Shown here: positions 17,040 to 25,492 of the stretch, piece after piece
Layout of the letters: each line of letters opens with the position of its first letter
How positions within the stretch are numbered: the first letter of the stretch is position 1
Assembly (NCBI GenBank): GCA_035606355.1
Contig: DATNFO010000013.1
Location: 1-37,505 of the forward strand
DNA: 37,505 nucleotides
Reading direction: 5' to 3'
Source: Sulfopaludibacter sp035606355
GTDB taxonomy: Bacteria > Acidobacteriota > Terriglobia > Bryobacterales > Bryobacteraceae
The notes under the pieces: generated by a model
The model's database searches: none
The model's input: only the letters and a program-made list of their open reading frames with translations
What the model was told of the DNA's origin: nothing
Translations under genes and position numbers: made by a program

Positions 17040-18824
17040 GTGCCCCGCTTCGTGGTCCCAGCGGTCCTCGCGCTCACCGCTGCCCTTTCCGCCCAATCCA
17101 ACATCTTTCCCCTCAAGGACGTTCGCCCCGGTATGCGCGGTACCGGCCGCACCGTCTTCACCGGCAGCCGCGTCGACGAGTTCCAAGTCGAAATCCTCGG
17201 CGTCCTCGATAACTTCGGCCCCAAGGAATCCCTGATCCTCGCCCGCCTCTCCGGTGGACCCCTCGAGCACACCGGCGTCATGGAAGGCATGAGCGGCAGT
17301 CCCGTTTATCTCGATGGCCGCATCGCAGGCGCCGTCGCCATGGCATTTCCGTACGCCAAAGATCCCATCGCTGCCATTCGCCCCATTGAGGACATGCTCC
17401 GGCCTTCCGCCAACATCGCCTCCGCGCCCGTTCCCTCCACGCACGCCGCCGGCCTCATTCTCGCCGCTGCCAACAACCTCGCCAGCCTTCTCCCGCGGCT
17501 TCCCCGGCCGGCCGCCACGGGTAACGAACCCTCCCTCGTCCCCATCGCGACGCCCCTCTCGCTCGGCGGCTTCACCCGCGCGGCAATTGACGCGTTCGCG
17601 CCCCAACTCCGCTCCCTCGGCCTCGAACCCAGGCAGGCGCCCACCGCGGGCTCCGACCTCAAAGCCCCCCACATGGGCAATCCCGCCGACCTGAAGCCCG
17701 GCTGCATGATCAGCGTCCAACTCCTCTCCGGCGACCTCAGCGTGGGCGCCGCCGGCACCGTCACCCACATCGATGGCTCGCGCGTCTACGCCTTCGGTCA
17801 CCGCTTCCTCGATATCGGCGCCACCGCTCTGCCCTTCGCGCGCGCCGACGTACTCACCCTCCTCGCCAACGTGAATACCTCCTTCAAGCTCGTCTCTTCC
17901 AAAGAATGGATGGGCACCATTGACCAGGACCGCAACACCGCCGTCACAGGCTCCATCGGGCGCCTTCCCACCATGGTTCCGATTTCCGTCAGCGTCGCGC
18001 GCGGCGCAACCAACATCGCCTCCTACACCATGGACATGGTGGACGATCCGCTCCTCTCGCCGCTCCTGACCCAAATGGCTGTCTTCTCCATCATCGATTC
18101 CACCGAGCGCACCGTCGGCCCTTCCACCATTCGCGTAACCGGCGAAATGGATTTCCAGAACGCGCCGGCGCCCATTCGCATCGATAACATGTACGCCTCG
18201 GACAACGGAACTCCGATGCAGGTCTCTCTCTCCGCCGCCATTCCCCTCGCCTACGCCATGCAGGCCGGCTTCAATTCCATGAAGCTCAAGCGCGTCGCCC
18301 TGCACGTCGATACCTTTGACACCAAGCGGCAATTGACCATCGATTCCCTCACGGCATCGCGCAAGCAGGTGCGCGCCGGCGAGAAGGTGACGCTGAACGT
18401 CGTGCTCGCCGGCGATAACGGCGTCGAGGTGAAGCGCTCTGTCGTTTACGATGTCCCCATCGGCGCCGAACCGGGCGCGCTCTATTTCACCGTCGCCGAC
18501 GCGGCCAACGCCAACATCGCCGATTTTAAACAGGTGCTCACCGCCACCCCGCACAGTCCCGCGCAAGTGATCGGCACAGTCAACGCGCTTCATCCCAACA
18601 CCCGCGCCTACGTCCGCGTCTGGCGCACCGACCCCGCGTTTCAACTCGAAGGCGCCGACCTGCCCAACCCGCCCGCCTCCGTGCAACTGATTCTCGAAGG
18701 CTCCCAGACCAGTCAGGCCGGCATCACGCAGGCGCGCAACTCCAAGATTGCGGAATTCGAAATCGATGGAGGCGGCGCCGTCATCTCCGGCGTCAAAACC
18801 ATTCAGGTGGAAGTGAAAGAATGA
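17040..18824 (+). CDS. secreted S55 (SpoIVB-type) peptidase-domain protein
   Basis: 594 residues from GTG 17040. The frame is open further upstream, but that would run into the tRNA gene, and the GTG is followed at once by a signal peptide (FVVPAVLALTAALSAQS). Residues 34-120 (GTGRTVFTGSRVDEFQVEIL, then GMSGSPVYLDG.IAGAV at 83-98 and I.PIEDML) match the serine-bearing C-terminal part of SpoIVB peptidases. Residues ~237-262 (GTVTHIDGSRVYAFGHRFLD) match the histidine-bearing N-terminal part, with His254. In SpoIVB the histidine precedes the serine; here the order is reversed. About 330 further residues of beta-rich sequence have no recognised family. SpoIVB itself is a sporulation signalling protease, and nothing here suggests sporulation. 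It overlaps the next gene by 4 bp. Activity is uncertain because the triad Asp is not evident. Confidence 0.82.
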   Translation: MPRFVVPAVLALTAALSAQSNIFPLKDVRPGMRGTGRTVFTGSRVDEFQVEILGVLDNFGPKESLILARLSGGPLEHTGVMEGMSGSPVYLDGRIAGAVAMAFPYAKDPIAAIRPIEDMLRPSANIASAPVPSTHAAGLILAAANNLASLLPRLPRPAATGNEPSLVPIATPLSLGGFTRAAIDAFAPQLRSLGLEPRQAPTAGSDLKAPHMGNPADLKPGCMISVQLLSGDLSVGAAGTVTHIDGSRVYAFGHRFLDIGATALPFARADVLTLLANVNTSFKLVSSKEWMGTIDQDRNTAVTGSIGRLPTMVPISVSVARGATNIASYTMDMVDDPLLSPLLTQMAVFSIIDSTERTVGPSTIRVTGEMDFQNAPAPIRIDNMYASDNGTPMQVSLSAAIPLAYAMQAGFNSMKLKRVALHVDTFDTKRQLTIDSLTASRKQVRAGEKVTLNVVLAGDNGVEVKRSVVYDVPIGAEPGALYFTVADAANANIADFKQVLTATPHSPAQVIGTVNALHPNTRAYVRVWRTDPAFQLEGADLPNPPASVQLILEGSQTSQAGITQARNSKIAEFEIDGGGAVISGVKTIQVEVKE

Positions 18825-21088
18825 CGGCTTACCGCACCCTCCGCCGCGCGGCGCTCTGCGCGGCCTTGGCCCTTACCCTGTCCGGCAGCGGCACCACCGC
18901 CTGGGAGATGAACTCGTATAGCGACTTCATCCGCGGCCGCTTCAACGGCATCTCACTTAGCCGCGAAGGCCGCCTCTCGCTCGCGCCCAAGGTCGATACC
19001 GTTTTCTCCTCGGACCAGCCGGTCATCTGGAGCGCCGCGCAAGCCCCCGATGGATCCATCTATGCCGCCACCGGCCATCGAGGCCGCGTTTACCGCATAG
19101 ATCCCGCGGGCAAATCGTCGCTGCTCTGGACCGCGCCGGAACCGGAAGTCTTCGCGGTCGCCGTCGATTCCACCGGCACTGTCTACGCCGGCACATCGCC
19201 CGATGGCAAGGTCTATCGCATTCAAAACGGCCAGGCCTCGGAGTATTTCGCGCCGCACGCGCGCTACATCTGGTCGCTCGCGGTTGCGCCGGGCGGCGTC
19301 CTCTACGTCGGCACCGGCGACCAGGGCAAGATTTTCCGCGTCACCGGACCGAACGCCTCGGAGCTCTATTACGATACCGGCCAGAATCACATCACCGGCC
19401 TTGCCGTCGATTCGCAAGGCCGTCTCCTGGCGGGCACGGAGCCGAATGGAATTCTGTATCGAATTTCCGCCAAGGACAAAGCCTTCGTTCTTTATGACGC
19501 GGCTCTGCCCGAGATCCGCGCCATCGTTCCCATGCCCGATGGCACTGTTTACGCCGCGGCGCTCGGCGGCTCCGTAGCGCGGCAGGCGCGCGCCGCCGCG
19601 CAGGCTTCACAGAATAACAGCACCAACACTTCGGGCGGTGCGGCCGTAACCACTACCATCACAGTGGAAGCGCAGAGCAGCGGCCCCGGCGAGATCAAGC
19701 CGCCCGTTCCCGCTGCGCAACCGGCGCAGGCGGGTGTAACGTCCTCCGCGCAGCAACTCACTCCCAGCGCGTCCGCCTCCACCGACACCAGCGGCGTCGA
19801 AAAGTCCGCCGTCTATCGCATCAACCCCGACAACACCGTCGAAACCCTCTGGTCGTCGAAAGAGGAGAACGTCTACGATCTGCTCGCCCTCGAAAAGCAG
19901 ATTCTTTTCTCCACAGATCAGGATGGCCGCATCTACGGTCTCGCGCCGGACCGCCGCGTCACGCTCGTTACCCAGACCAACGAAGGCGAAACCACGCGCC
20001 TGCTTGCGTCGGACCATTCGATTCTCGCCGCCACCAGCGACATGGGCCGCATCTTCCGCCTGGGCGAAACGGCCGGAGCGTCGGGTTCCTATGAAGCGCC
20101 GGTGCACGATTCCGGCACTGCTTCGCGATGGGGCAGCATCAGTTGGCGCGCCGATGTTCCCGCCGGCGGAAGCATCGTCTTCCGCACGCGCTCGGGGAAC
20201 TCGTCCAAGCCCGACCGCACGTGGAGCGATTGGTCCGCGCCGCTGAAAGATCCGCTGGGCTCGCGCATCACCAGCCCCAACGCCCGCTACATTCAGTGGA
20301 AGCTCGAAATGGCATCCACCAAGCCTGGCGTTACTCCTTTCCTCAACAGCGTCACGCTCGCCTATTTGCCGCAGAACTCGCCGCCCGTGGTCAAGAGCAT
20401 CAACGTGATCACGCAGGCCGTCGCGGCGCCGAACGCCGCCAAATCCGCGGCCTCCGCGGGCACGTTCAGTGTGACCGTGAGCGACACCGATACGAGTTCC
20501 TCGTCCGGTTCCACCGGGACACCCACTCAGACGCTGACCCGCGCGGCAGTGCAGCAGATCACCCTCACCTGGCAGGCCGAAGATCCCGATGGCGACAAGC
20601 TGGTTTACAACGTCTACTTTCGCGCCGACGATGAGACGCAGTGGAAGCTCCTGAAGGGCACCACACACGATAATGTGCTCACGTTTGACGCCGACGTGCT
20701 CGCCGACGGCAAATACTACTTTCGCGTCACCGCATCGGACAGCGAAGCGAATCCGCCCGCCTGGGCGCGTGACGCGCAGCTCGTCAGCGCGCCGGTGATG
20801 ATCGATAACACGCCGCCGGTTCTTAAGGTCGGTCCCGTGCGCTACGCCAATGGAACAGCGCACATTCAGTTCGAAGCCGCCGATGCCGCCAGCGCGCTGC
20901 GCCGCTGTGAATATGCGCTGGATGCGCAATCGTGGATTCCCGTGGAAGCCGCTGACGGTGTAATCGATTCTCTGCACGAAACGTTCAATCTCGAATTAAC
21001 GAAGCTCCCCCCGGGCGAGCACCTCGTAGTGATCCGCGCCGCCGACGCCGCGAACAACACCGGCACCGCCAAGATCGTGCTGAAGTAA
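18821..21088 (+). CDS. secreted beta-propeller protein with C-terminal Ig/FnIII-like part
   Basis: 755 residues with a signal peptide (ALCAALALTLSGSGTTA). Residues ~60-260 hold five or six propeller-type blades: APDGSIYAATGHRGRVYRID, DSTGTVYAGTSPDGKVYRI, APGGVLYVGTGDQGKIFRV, DSQGRLLAGTEPNGILYRI. A low-complexity linker (~265-325; Gln/Ala/Ser/Thr) follows, then more blades (SAVYRINPDNTVETLWSS, ILAATSDMGRIFRL). The second half has a discoidin/FnIII-like stretch (YIQWKLEMASTKPGVTPFL), an FnIII-like segment (QAEDPDGDKLVYNVYFR, DGKYYFRVTASDS) and a final Ig-like segment. ATG overlaps the peptidase stop (ATGA), so the two secreted proteins are made together and may act together at the envelope. No specific function is known to me. 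Confidence 0.82.
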   Translation: MTAYRTLRRAALCAALALTLSGSGTTAWEMNSYSDFIRGRFNGISLSREGRLSLAPKVDTVFSSDQPVIWSAAQAPDGSIYAATGHRGRVYRIDPAGKSSLLWTAPEPEVFAVAVDSTGTVYAGTSPDGKVYRIQNGQASEYFAPHARYIWSLAVAPGGVLYVGTGDQGKIFRVTGPNASELYYDTGQNHITGLAVDSQGRLLAGTEPNGILYRISAKDKAFVLYDAALPEIRAIVPMPDGTVYAAALGGSVARQARAAAQASQNNSTNTSGGAAVTTTITVEAQSSGPGEIKPPVPAAQPAQAGVTSSAQQLTPSASASTDTSGVEKSAVYRINPDNTVETLWSSKEENVYDLLALEKQILFSTDQDGRIYGLAPDRRVTLVTQTNEGETTRLLASDHSILAATSDMGRIFRLGETAGASGSYEAPVHDSGTASRWGSISWRADVPAGGSIVFRTRSGNSSKPDRTWSDWSAPLKDPLGSRITSPNARYIQWKLEMASTKPGVTPFLNSVTLAYLPQNSPPVVKSINVITQAVAAPNAAKSAASAGTFSVTVSDTDTSSSSGSTGTPTQTLTRAAVQQITLTWQAEDPDGDKLVYNVYFRADDETQWKLLKGTTHDNVLTFDADVLADGKYYFRVTASDSEANPPAWARDAQLVSAPVMIDNTPPVLKVGPVRYANGTAHIQFEAADAASALRRCEYALDAQSWIPVEAADGVIDSLHETFNLELTKLPPGEHLVVIRAADAANNTGTAKIVLK

Positions 21089-21178
21089 CGCGGCGAAAAA
21101 GCGGTGCTGGAGAGCTTGGAAAAGGCTCGCGCTTGCCGCCGGTCTGTGAAAAAGTCGAATCGCGTTTATGCCGCATTC

Positions 21179-21256
21179 TTTACCGCTCCCTCACGGTCAC
21201 GGCTCCGTATGTACTCGATGCTGCTAACGGAGCCGTGACCGTGAGGTAGCGGTAAA
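21179..21256. terminator. large inverted repeat downstream of the peptidase-propeller operon
   Basis: Arms 21179-21208 and 21227-21256 are 30-bp inverted copies with one mismatch, separated by 18 bp. The arm contains TACCGCTCCCTCACGGTCAC. Located ~90 bp after the propeller gene, it can form a strong hairpin. It may end transcription, but no T-run follows directly, so it could equally be a REP-like mobile palindrome. Confidence 0.55.
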
Positions 21257-21383
21257 AGGTGTATCGAAAGGAGAATAAATTGCGACGAGAGCGACAGCCG
21301 GATTCTTTCACAGCCGTGACCGTGAGGGAGCGGTAAAAGGTGCCTCAAAAGGCGAATGGAGCGCGACGAGAACTGCAGCCGGA
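21231..21383 (+). repeat. two direct ~72-bp repeats with a REP-like core
   Basis: Copies 21231-21302 and 21312-21383 align with an 81-bp period. Both start AGCCGTGACCGTGAGG, continue with AGCGGTAAAAGGTG, and share a later GCGACGAGA and CAGCCGGA. The first part is also the right arm of the inverted repeat. The rest of 21089-21468 holds no gene that I can support. Confidence 0.7.
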
Positions 21384-21468
21384 GTCTCTTGGATACTCGG
21401 CGGCGATGTCGAAGCCCGCCCATACTCACCTACCCACACCCTCCCCCGCACGAGGCAAAATAAGAGGC

Positions 21469-22017
21469 ATGCCGCTCGAATTCACCACGTCGTACGTGAA
21501 AGACGCCCTCACCTTATTCCGCTATTACAAAACCCTGGCCGAACGCGCCATCGCGCAAGTTACGGACGGGCAACTCTTCCTCACCCTCGATGACGAAGCC
21601 AATTCGATTGCCGTCATCATGAAGCATATGGCCGGCAACATGCGTTCCCGCTGGACCGATTTTCTGACCACCGATGGCGAGAAGCCCGACCGCGCCCGCG
21701 ATACGGAATTCATCGCTCCGCCCGCCACGCGCGAAGCCCTGCTGCGCATGTGGGAAGACGGTTGGAGCCGCGTCTTCACCGCTCTCGAGCCCCTCACCGA
21801 TGCCGATCTCTCGCGCACCATCGCCATCCGCGGCGAAGCGCATTCTGTGATGCAGGCGGTGAACCGTCAGCTCGCCCACTATCCCCATCACGTCGGCCAA
21901 ATCGTTCTCCTCGCCAAACACTTTGCGCATGACCGGTGGCAAAGCCTGAGCATTCCGCGCAACCGTTCCGCGGATTTCAACCGTCAGGTTGCCGCCGGCG
22001 AGAAGAGCCAGCGATAA
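21469..22017 (+). CDS. DinB-superfamily protein (DUF1572-like)
   Basis: 182 residues from ATG 21469 (AAGAGG six bases upstream); an ORF open 43 codons further up runs through repeat DNA and is not credible. The sequence starts EFTTSYVKDALTLFRYYKTLAERAIAQ and has the helical DinB pattern: ANSIAVIMKHMAGNMRSRW around residue 50, then HSVMQAVNRQLAHYPHHVGQI around 125-145. The His in KHMAGN and the HYPHHVGQ pair correspond to the metal-binding histidines of DinB/YfiT-type four-helix bundles, some of which act as thiol-dependent transferases. The exact reaction here is unknown. It lies 21 bp before the YihY gene and is likely co-transcribed with it. Confidence 0.8.
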   Translation: MPLEFTTSYVKDALTLFRYYKTLAERAIAQVTDGQLFLTLDDEANSIAVIMKHMAGNMRSRWTDFLTTDGEKPDRARDTEFIAPPATREALLRMWEDGWSRVFTALEPLTDADLSRTIAIRGEAHSVMQAVNRQLAHYPHHVGQIVLLAKHFAHDRWQSLSIPRNRSADFNRQVAAGEKSQR

Positions 22018-22038
22018 CACCTGTGCCAAACTACGGAT

Positions 22039-22893
22039 GTGCGTCTCACTCCGCGGACCCTCGCCTGGTTGCTCCGGCGAAGTGTCCTCGCGTCATTTGA
22101 CGACAACTGTTTCTCCATCGCCAAAGGCGCTGCCTACTCGGCGCTGCTCTCGTTCTTTCCGGTGATTACCTCGGCCGCCACCATCCTCGTGCAGACGCGC
22201 GCCGACTTCGTCTCCCACACCCTGCAGGACGCCCTTTCGCAAATCGTTCCGCCGGGCTCGGAAGATCTCGTCGTGCAGCAGTTCCGCGTCGCCGGCGTGC
22301 GGCACAATTCGCTGATCGTCGTCGCGCTGTTCGTCTCTTTGTGGGCGGCGTCGAGCGTCATCAAGAGCCTCATCGAAGGTTTCCAGGCCGCCTACCGTGT
22401 CCCGCGCAATCGCAGTTTCCTGCGCGGCAGCGCCCTCGCCATGTCGCTCGTGCTCCTTGCCGCCGTCCCGCTGCTCGCCGCCAGCGTGCTGATTCTCTTC
22501 GGCGGTCAACTCGAAAAGGCGGTCCTCGCCACCATCAATTCGGATAAGCTCATCAGCAGTTACGCGTGGATCTGGCTGCTGCTGGGCAGGGTGGCGCGTT
22601 ACCTTCTTGCGTTTGTCACAACCGTAACAGTGACTGCCATTCTTTATTACTTCGGCCCGTACCGCAAACAGCGATGGCGCTTCGTCTGGCCGGGCGCGAT
22701 TCTCGCCACCACGCTCTGGCTGCTCGCTACCTCGGGCTTCGCCTGGTACGCGGGACACATCGCGCATTACAACGTTTTGTACGGCTCCGTCGGCACCGCG
22801 CTCGCGCTTCTGGTTTGGATGTATCTTCTTGCTGCCATCGCGCTCATCGGGTGTGAGTTTAATGCCGAATTCGAGCGCGCGTCCACCGCGTAA
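22039..22893 (+). CDS. YihY/BrkB-family inner-membrane protein
   Basis: 284 residues from GTG. Family features are all visible: FDDNCFSIAKGAAYSALLSFFPVITSAATIL at the N-terminus, VALFVSLWAASSVIKSLIEGFQAAYRVPRNRSFLRG in the middle, YYFGPYRKQRWRFVWPGAILATTLWL and YGSVGTALALLVWMYLLAAIALIGCEFNAE at the end. Six transmembrane segments are expected. The family was once annotated as ribonuclease BN, a name withdrawn for YihY; its transport or envelope role is unsettled. Short charged tails flank the membrane part. It is probably in one unit with the preceding DinB-like gene. Confidence 0.9.
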   Translation: MRLTPRTLAWLLRRSVLASFDDNCFSIAKGAAYSALLSFFPVITSAATILVQTRADFVSHTLQDALSQIVPPGSEDLVVQQFRVAGVRHNSLIVVALFVSLWAASSVIKSLIEGFQAAYRVPRNRSFLRGSALAMSLVLLAAVPLLAASVLILFGGQLEKAVLATINSDKLISSYAWIWLLLGRVARYLLAFVTTVTVTAILYYFGPYRKQRWRFVWPGAILATTLWLLATSGFAWYAGHIAHYNVLYGSVGTALALLVWMYLLAAIALIGCEFNAEFERASTA

Positions 22894-22900
22894 TTCACAC

Positions 22901-22928
22901 TTAACCAACTGCATCTATCCGTTACAAT
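22901..22928 (+). promoter_or_regulatory. promoter of the lyase-tryptophanase operon
   Basis: TTAACC (22901-22906, 4/6 to TTGACA), a 16-bp spacer, and TACAAT (22923-22928, 5/6 to TATAAT). The predicted start is within a few bases of the GTG at 22938, so the transcript would be leaderless or nearly so. No ribosome-binding site is visible. Confidence 0.5.
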
Positions 22929-22937
22929 CAGTGTTTA

Positions 22938-24146
22938 GTGAAATCCGCCGTCTTACTTGTGTGCGCCACATTGGTTCGTGCAGCCGGACTTCCGGCGACC
23001 CTCCTCTCCGACGATGAGGCCGAGCCGATTCACAGCGCCATCATACGCCGCGAGCCATGGACGCAGGATGCCGTCCGCCGCCTGCGCGCCGCCGCCGAGC
23101 AGCGCCTCAAAGAAGGTCCATGGAGTGTCACCAGCGAGCGTCCTCAGGGCTTGGATCTGGACCCGCACAGTTATTACAGCGAAGCTCCCTATTGGTGGCC
23201 CGACCCGGCCAACCCTACCGGGCCGTACCTTCGTAAGGACGGGCAAACCAACCCGAATCGCTTCACCGCCAACAAGGCTTCGCTGAACGCCATGGCCGAA
23301 GCCGTCTTCGCGCTCGGCACTGCTGCTTATTTCCTGGATGACACGCGCTACGCCCAGCGCGCCGCTCGCGTGATTAATGTCTGGTTCGTGAACCCCAAGA
23401 CGCGTATGTCGCCGAGCCTCGATTATGCCCAGGCGATTCGCGGAGTCAACGAAGGGCGCGGCGCCGGCATTCTGGATGGCCGTGTCTTCATCCGCGCGAT
23501 TCAAGGCATGGAATTCCTCGCGCGCACCGGCCAATGGGACCCTAAGGATCAGGCCGCCGCTCATAAGTGGTTTGAAGAATATCTGCACTGGCTGACCCAC
23601 AGCAAGAATGCCGATGACGAAAAGAACGCGGGCAACAATCACGCTTCCTGGTGGACCGCGCAGACCGCGGCGGTCGCCAGCTTTGTAGAAAGTCCGGCGG
23701 ATGAGAAGCTCGCCTTCGCTCATTACCGCGATGTCATTTTTCCGCGCCAGATTCGCGCCGATGGCAGCGCTCCGCGCGAAGAGGCCCGCACCAAATCGCT
23801 TTGGTATTCCGCCTTCAACCTGGAGGCGTTCGCCAGTATCTGCCGCATTGCCCAGGTCAACGGCGTGGACCTGTGGGACATAAAAACCAGGAACGGCGCC
23901 ACCCTCAACACCATCATCGATTACCTCACGCCCTATCTAGCTGACCCCAAGCAGTGGGCCAAACAGCAGATCACCGAATTCACCAACGAGGGGCTCTATT
24001 CGCTGGCGTTCGCCGGCATTGGCCTGAAGAAGCCCGAGTACGTCGCGCTCTACCGCAAACTCGAGCGATCCGAAGGGGCATGGCTGAGCCTAGTGGACCT
24101 CATGGTGGGCCGCTGGGAAGCCGCCTCGCACCAGACACGACATTGA
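22938..24146 (+). CDS. secreted alginate-lyase-family (PF05426-like) protein
   Basis: 402 residues from GTG, with a short signal peptide (MKSAVLLVCATLVRAAG). Residues ~70-110 carry DPHSYYSEAPYWWPDPANPTGPY, the N-terminal signature of alginate-lyase-like (alpha/alpha barrel) proteins, and ~235 has NNHASWW, the equivalent of the NNH..W catalytic motif of PL5-type lyases. A late Tyr-containing motif (SLWYSAFNLEAF) also fits. It should beta-eliminate an acidic polysaccharide in the periplasm or outside, but the true substrate cannot be told; many members are not alginate-specific. It is first in a four-gene chain and its TGA overlaps the TTG of the tryptophanase gene. Confidence 0.82.
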   Translation: MKSAVLLVCATLVRAAGLPATLLSDDEAEPIHSAIIRREPWTQDAVRRLRAAAEQRLKEGPWSVTSERPQGLDLDPHSYYSEAPYWWPDPANPTGPYLRKDGQTNPNRFTANKASLNAMAEAVFALGTAAYFLDDTRYAQRAARVINVWFVNPKTRMSPSLDYAQAIRGVNEGRGAGILDGRVFIRAIQGMEFLARTGQWDPKDQAAAHKWFEEYLHWLTHSKNADDEKNAGNNHASWWTAQTAAVASFVESPADEKLAFAHYRDVIFPRQIRADGSAPREEARTKSLWYSAFNLEAFASICRIAQVNGVDLWDIKTRNGATLNTIIDYLTPYLADPKQWAKQQITEFTNEGLYSLAFAGIGLKKPEYVALYRKLERSEGAWLSLVDLMVGRWEAASHQTRH

Positions 24147-25492
24147 AAACCATCATCGAGCCATTCCGCATTAAGAGCGTGGAACCGCTTCGGCACACCA
24201 CGCGCGAACAGCGCGAGCGCTTCCTGGAACAGGCGGGCTACAACCTGTTCCAGATCGACGCCGGGCACATACTCATCGATCTGCTGACGGATTCCGGAAC
24301 CAGCGCCATGTCCACCGAACAGTGGGCTGGCATCATGCGCGGCGATGAAAGCTACGCGGGCAGCGAGAGTTTTTTTCGCCTGAAGCGCGCCGTTGATGCA
24401 CTCACCGGACTCCGCCACATGATCCCCACCCATCAGGGGCGCGCAGCCGAACGCATCCTGTTTACGGTAATGTGCAAGCCCGGGCACATCGTGCCGTCCA
24501 ACACGCACTTCGATACCACCCGCGCCAACATCGAGTTTACGGGAGCCCGCGCCGTCGATCTGCCGGTTCCCGAAGCCGCCGATACGCAGGCTCGCCTGGA
24601 TTTCAAAGGCAACATGGATGTGGACGCCCTCGAAGCGCTCATTCAACGCGAGGGCCGCGAGCGGATTCCGCTGGCGATGCTCACCATCACCAATAACTCC
24701 GGCGGCGGCCAGCCTGTGTCGCTCGCCAATATCGAAGCCGTAAAGCGCGTTTGTCAAAAGGCGGGAATTCCGCTGTATCTCGACGCCTGCCGCTTTGCCG
24801 AAAACTCCTGGTTCATTCGGCAGCGTGAGCCGGGCTATGCGGGTTGGAAGCCCTTCGATATCGCGCGCAAGATTTTTTCGTTTGCCGATGGCTGCACCTT
24901 CTCCGCGAAGAAGGACGCTTTTGCCAACATCGGCGGCTTTCTCTGCACGAATGACGATCACATCGCGCAGCAGGAAGCCAATCTCCTGATTCTCACCGAA
25001 GGCTTTCCCACTTACGGCGGACTCGCCGGCCGCGACCTCGAAGCAGTCGCCATCGGCCTCGAAGAAGTGCTTGACCCCGATTACCTGGAGTATCGCATCG
25101 CTTCCACCGGCTACCTCGGGCGCCATATTGCCGATCGCGGCGTGCCTATCGTCGAACCGCCCGGCGGACATGCCATCTATATCGATGCCGCGCGCATGCT
25201 GCCCCACATTCCGCCGTCGCAGTTTCCCGGGCAGGCGCTCGCCGTTGAGCTCTACCGGCATGCTGGCATTCGCTCCGTTGAGATCGGAACGCTGATGTTC
25301 GGTGAGGCAGCGCGCCATGAGCTTCTGCGCCTCGCAATTCCGCGCCGCGTCTATACGCAGAGCCACATCGATTACGTAGTGGAAGCCATCCTCGAAGTGA
25401 ATCAGCGCAAAGACGCCATTCGCGGCCTCCAGATCGTCGAAGAACCACCGTACCTGCGGCACTTCAGCGCGCGCTTCCGCCAACTCCCATGA
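24143..25492 (+). CDS. tnaA: tryptophanase (L-tryptophan indole-lyase)
   Basis: 449 residues from TTG 24143, which overlaps the previous stop (TTGA). From there the protein aligns end to end with the tryptophanase/tyrosine phenol-lyase family: EPFRIKSVE at the start, DLLTDSGTSAMS, THQGRAAE, LDACRFAENSWFI, and the PLP site FSAKKD with the expected Schiff-base Lys257. The segment GIRSVEIGTL has Val and Ile where tyrosine phenol-lyases have Met and Arg (MER), which points to tryptophan, as do LLPHIPPSQFPGQALAVELY and RRVYTQSH. Compared with E. coli TnaA, roughly 10 residues between the VEIG segment and LLRLAIPR are absent. It should give indole, pyruvate and ammonia in the cytoplasm. No tnaC-like leader is present; expression comes from the upstream lyase promoter. 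Confidence 0.9.
   Translation: MKTIIEPFRIKSVEPLRHTTREQRERFLEQAGYNLFQIDAGHILIDLLTDSGTSAMSTEQWAGIMRGDESYAGSESFFRLKRAVDALTGLRHMIPTHQGRAAERILFTVMCKPGHIVPSNTHFDTTRANIEFTGARAVDLPVPEAADTQARLDFKGNMDVDALEALIQREGRERIPLAMLTITNNSGGGQPVSLANIEAVKRVCQKAGIPLYLDACRFAENSWFIRQREPGYAGWKPFDIARKIFSFADGCTFSAKKDAFANIGGFLCTNDDHIAQQEANLLILTEGFPTYGGLAGRDLEAVAIGLEEVLDPDYLEYRIASTGYLGRHIADRGVPIVEPPGGHAIYIDAARMLPHIPPSQFPGQALAVELYRHAGIRSVEIGTLMFGEAARHELLRLAIPRRVYTQSHIDYVVEAILEVNQRKDAIRGLQIVEEPPYLRHFSARFRQLP

Noticed and set aside
16980..18686. 568-codon antisense ORF opposite the S55 peptidase
   Set aside because: Gly/Asp/Val-rich shadow of a GC-rich coding strand; the plus strand has signal peptide, GMSGSP and operon context.
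19607..20977. 456-codon antisense ORF opposite the propeller protein
   Set aside because: Arg/Gly-rich composition from complemented coding sequence; no family motif.
22093..22914. 273-codon antisense ORF opposite the YihY gene
   Set aside because: Highly charged shadow of a membrane-protein gene with clear family motifs on the plus strand.
24000..24142. TnaC-type regulatory leader ahead of tryptophanase
   Set aside because: The upstream sequence is the lyase gene, overlapping the tryptophanase start; there is no short Trp-containing leader ORF.
24050..25483. 477-codon antisense ORF opposite tryptophanase
   Set aside because: The plus-strand frame matches tryptophanase over its whole length; the antisense frame has no recognisable motif.
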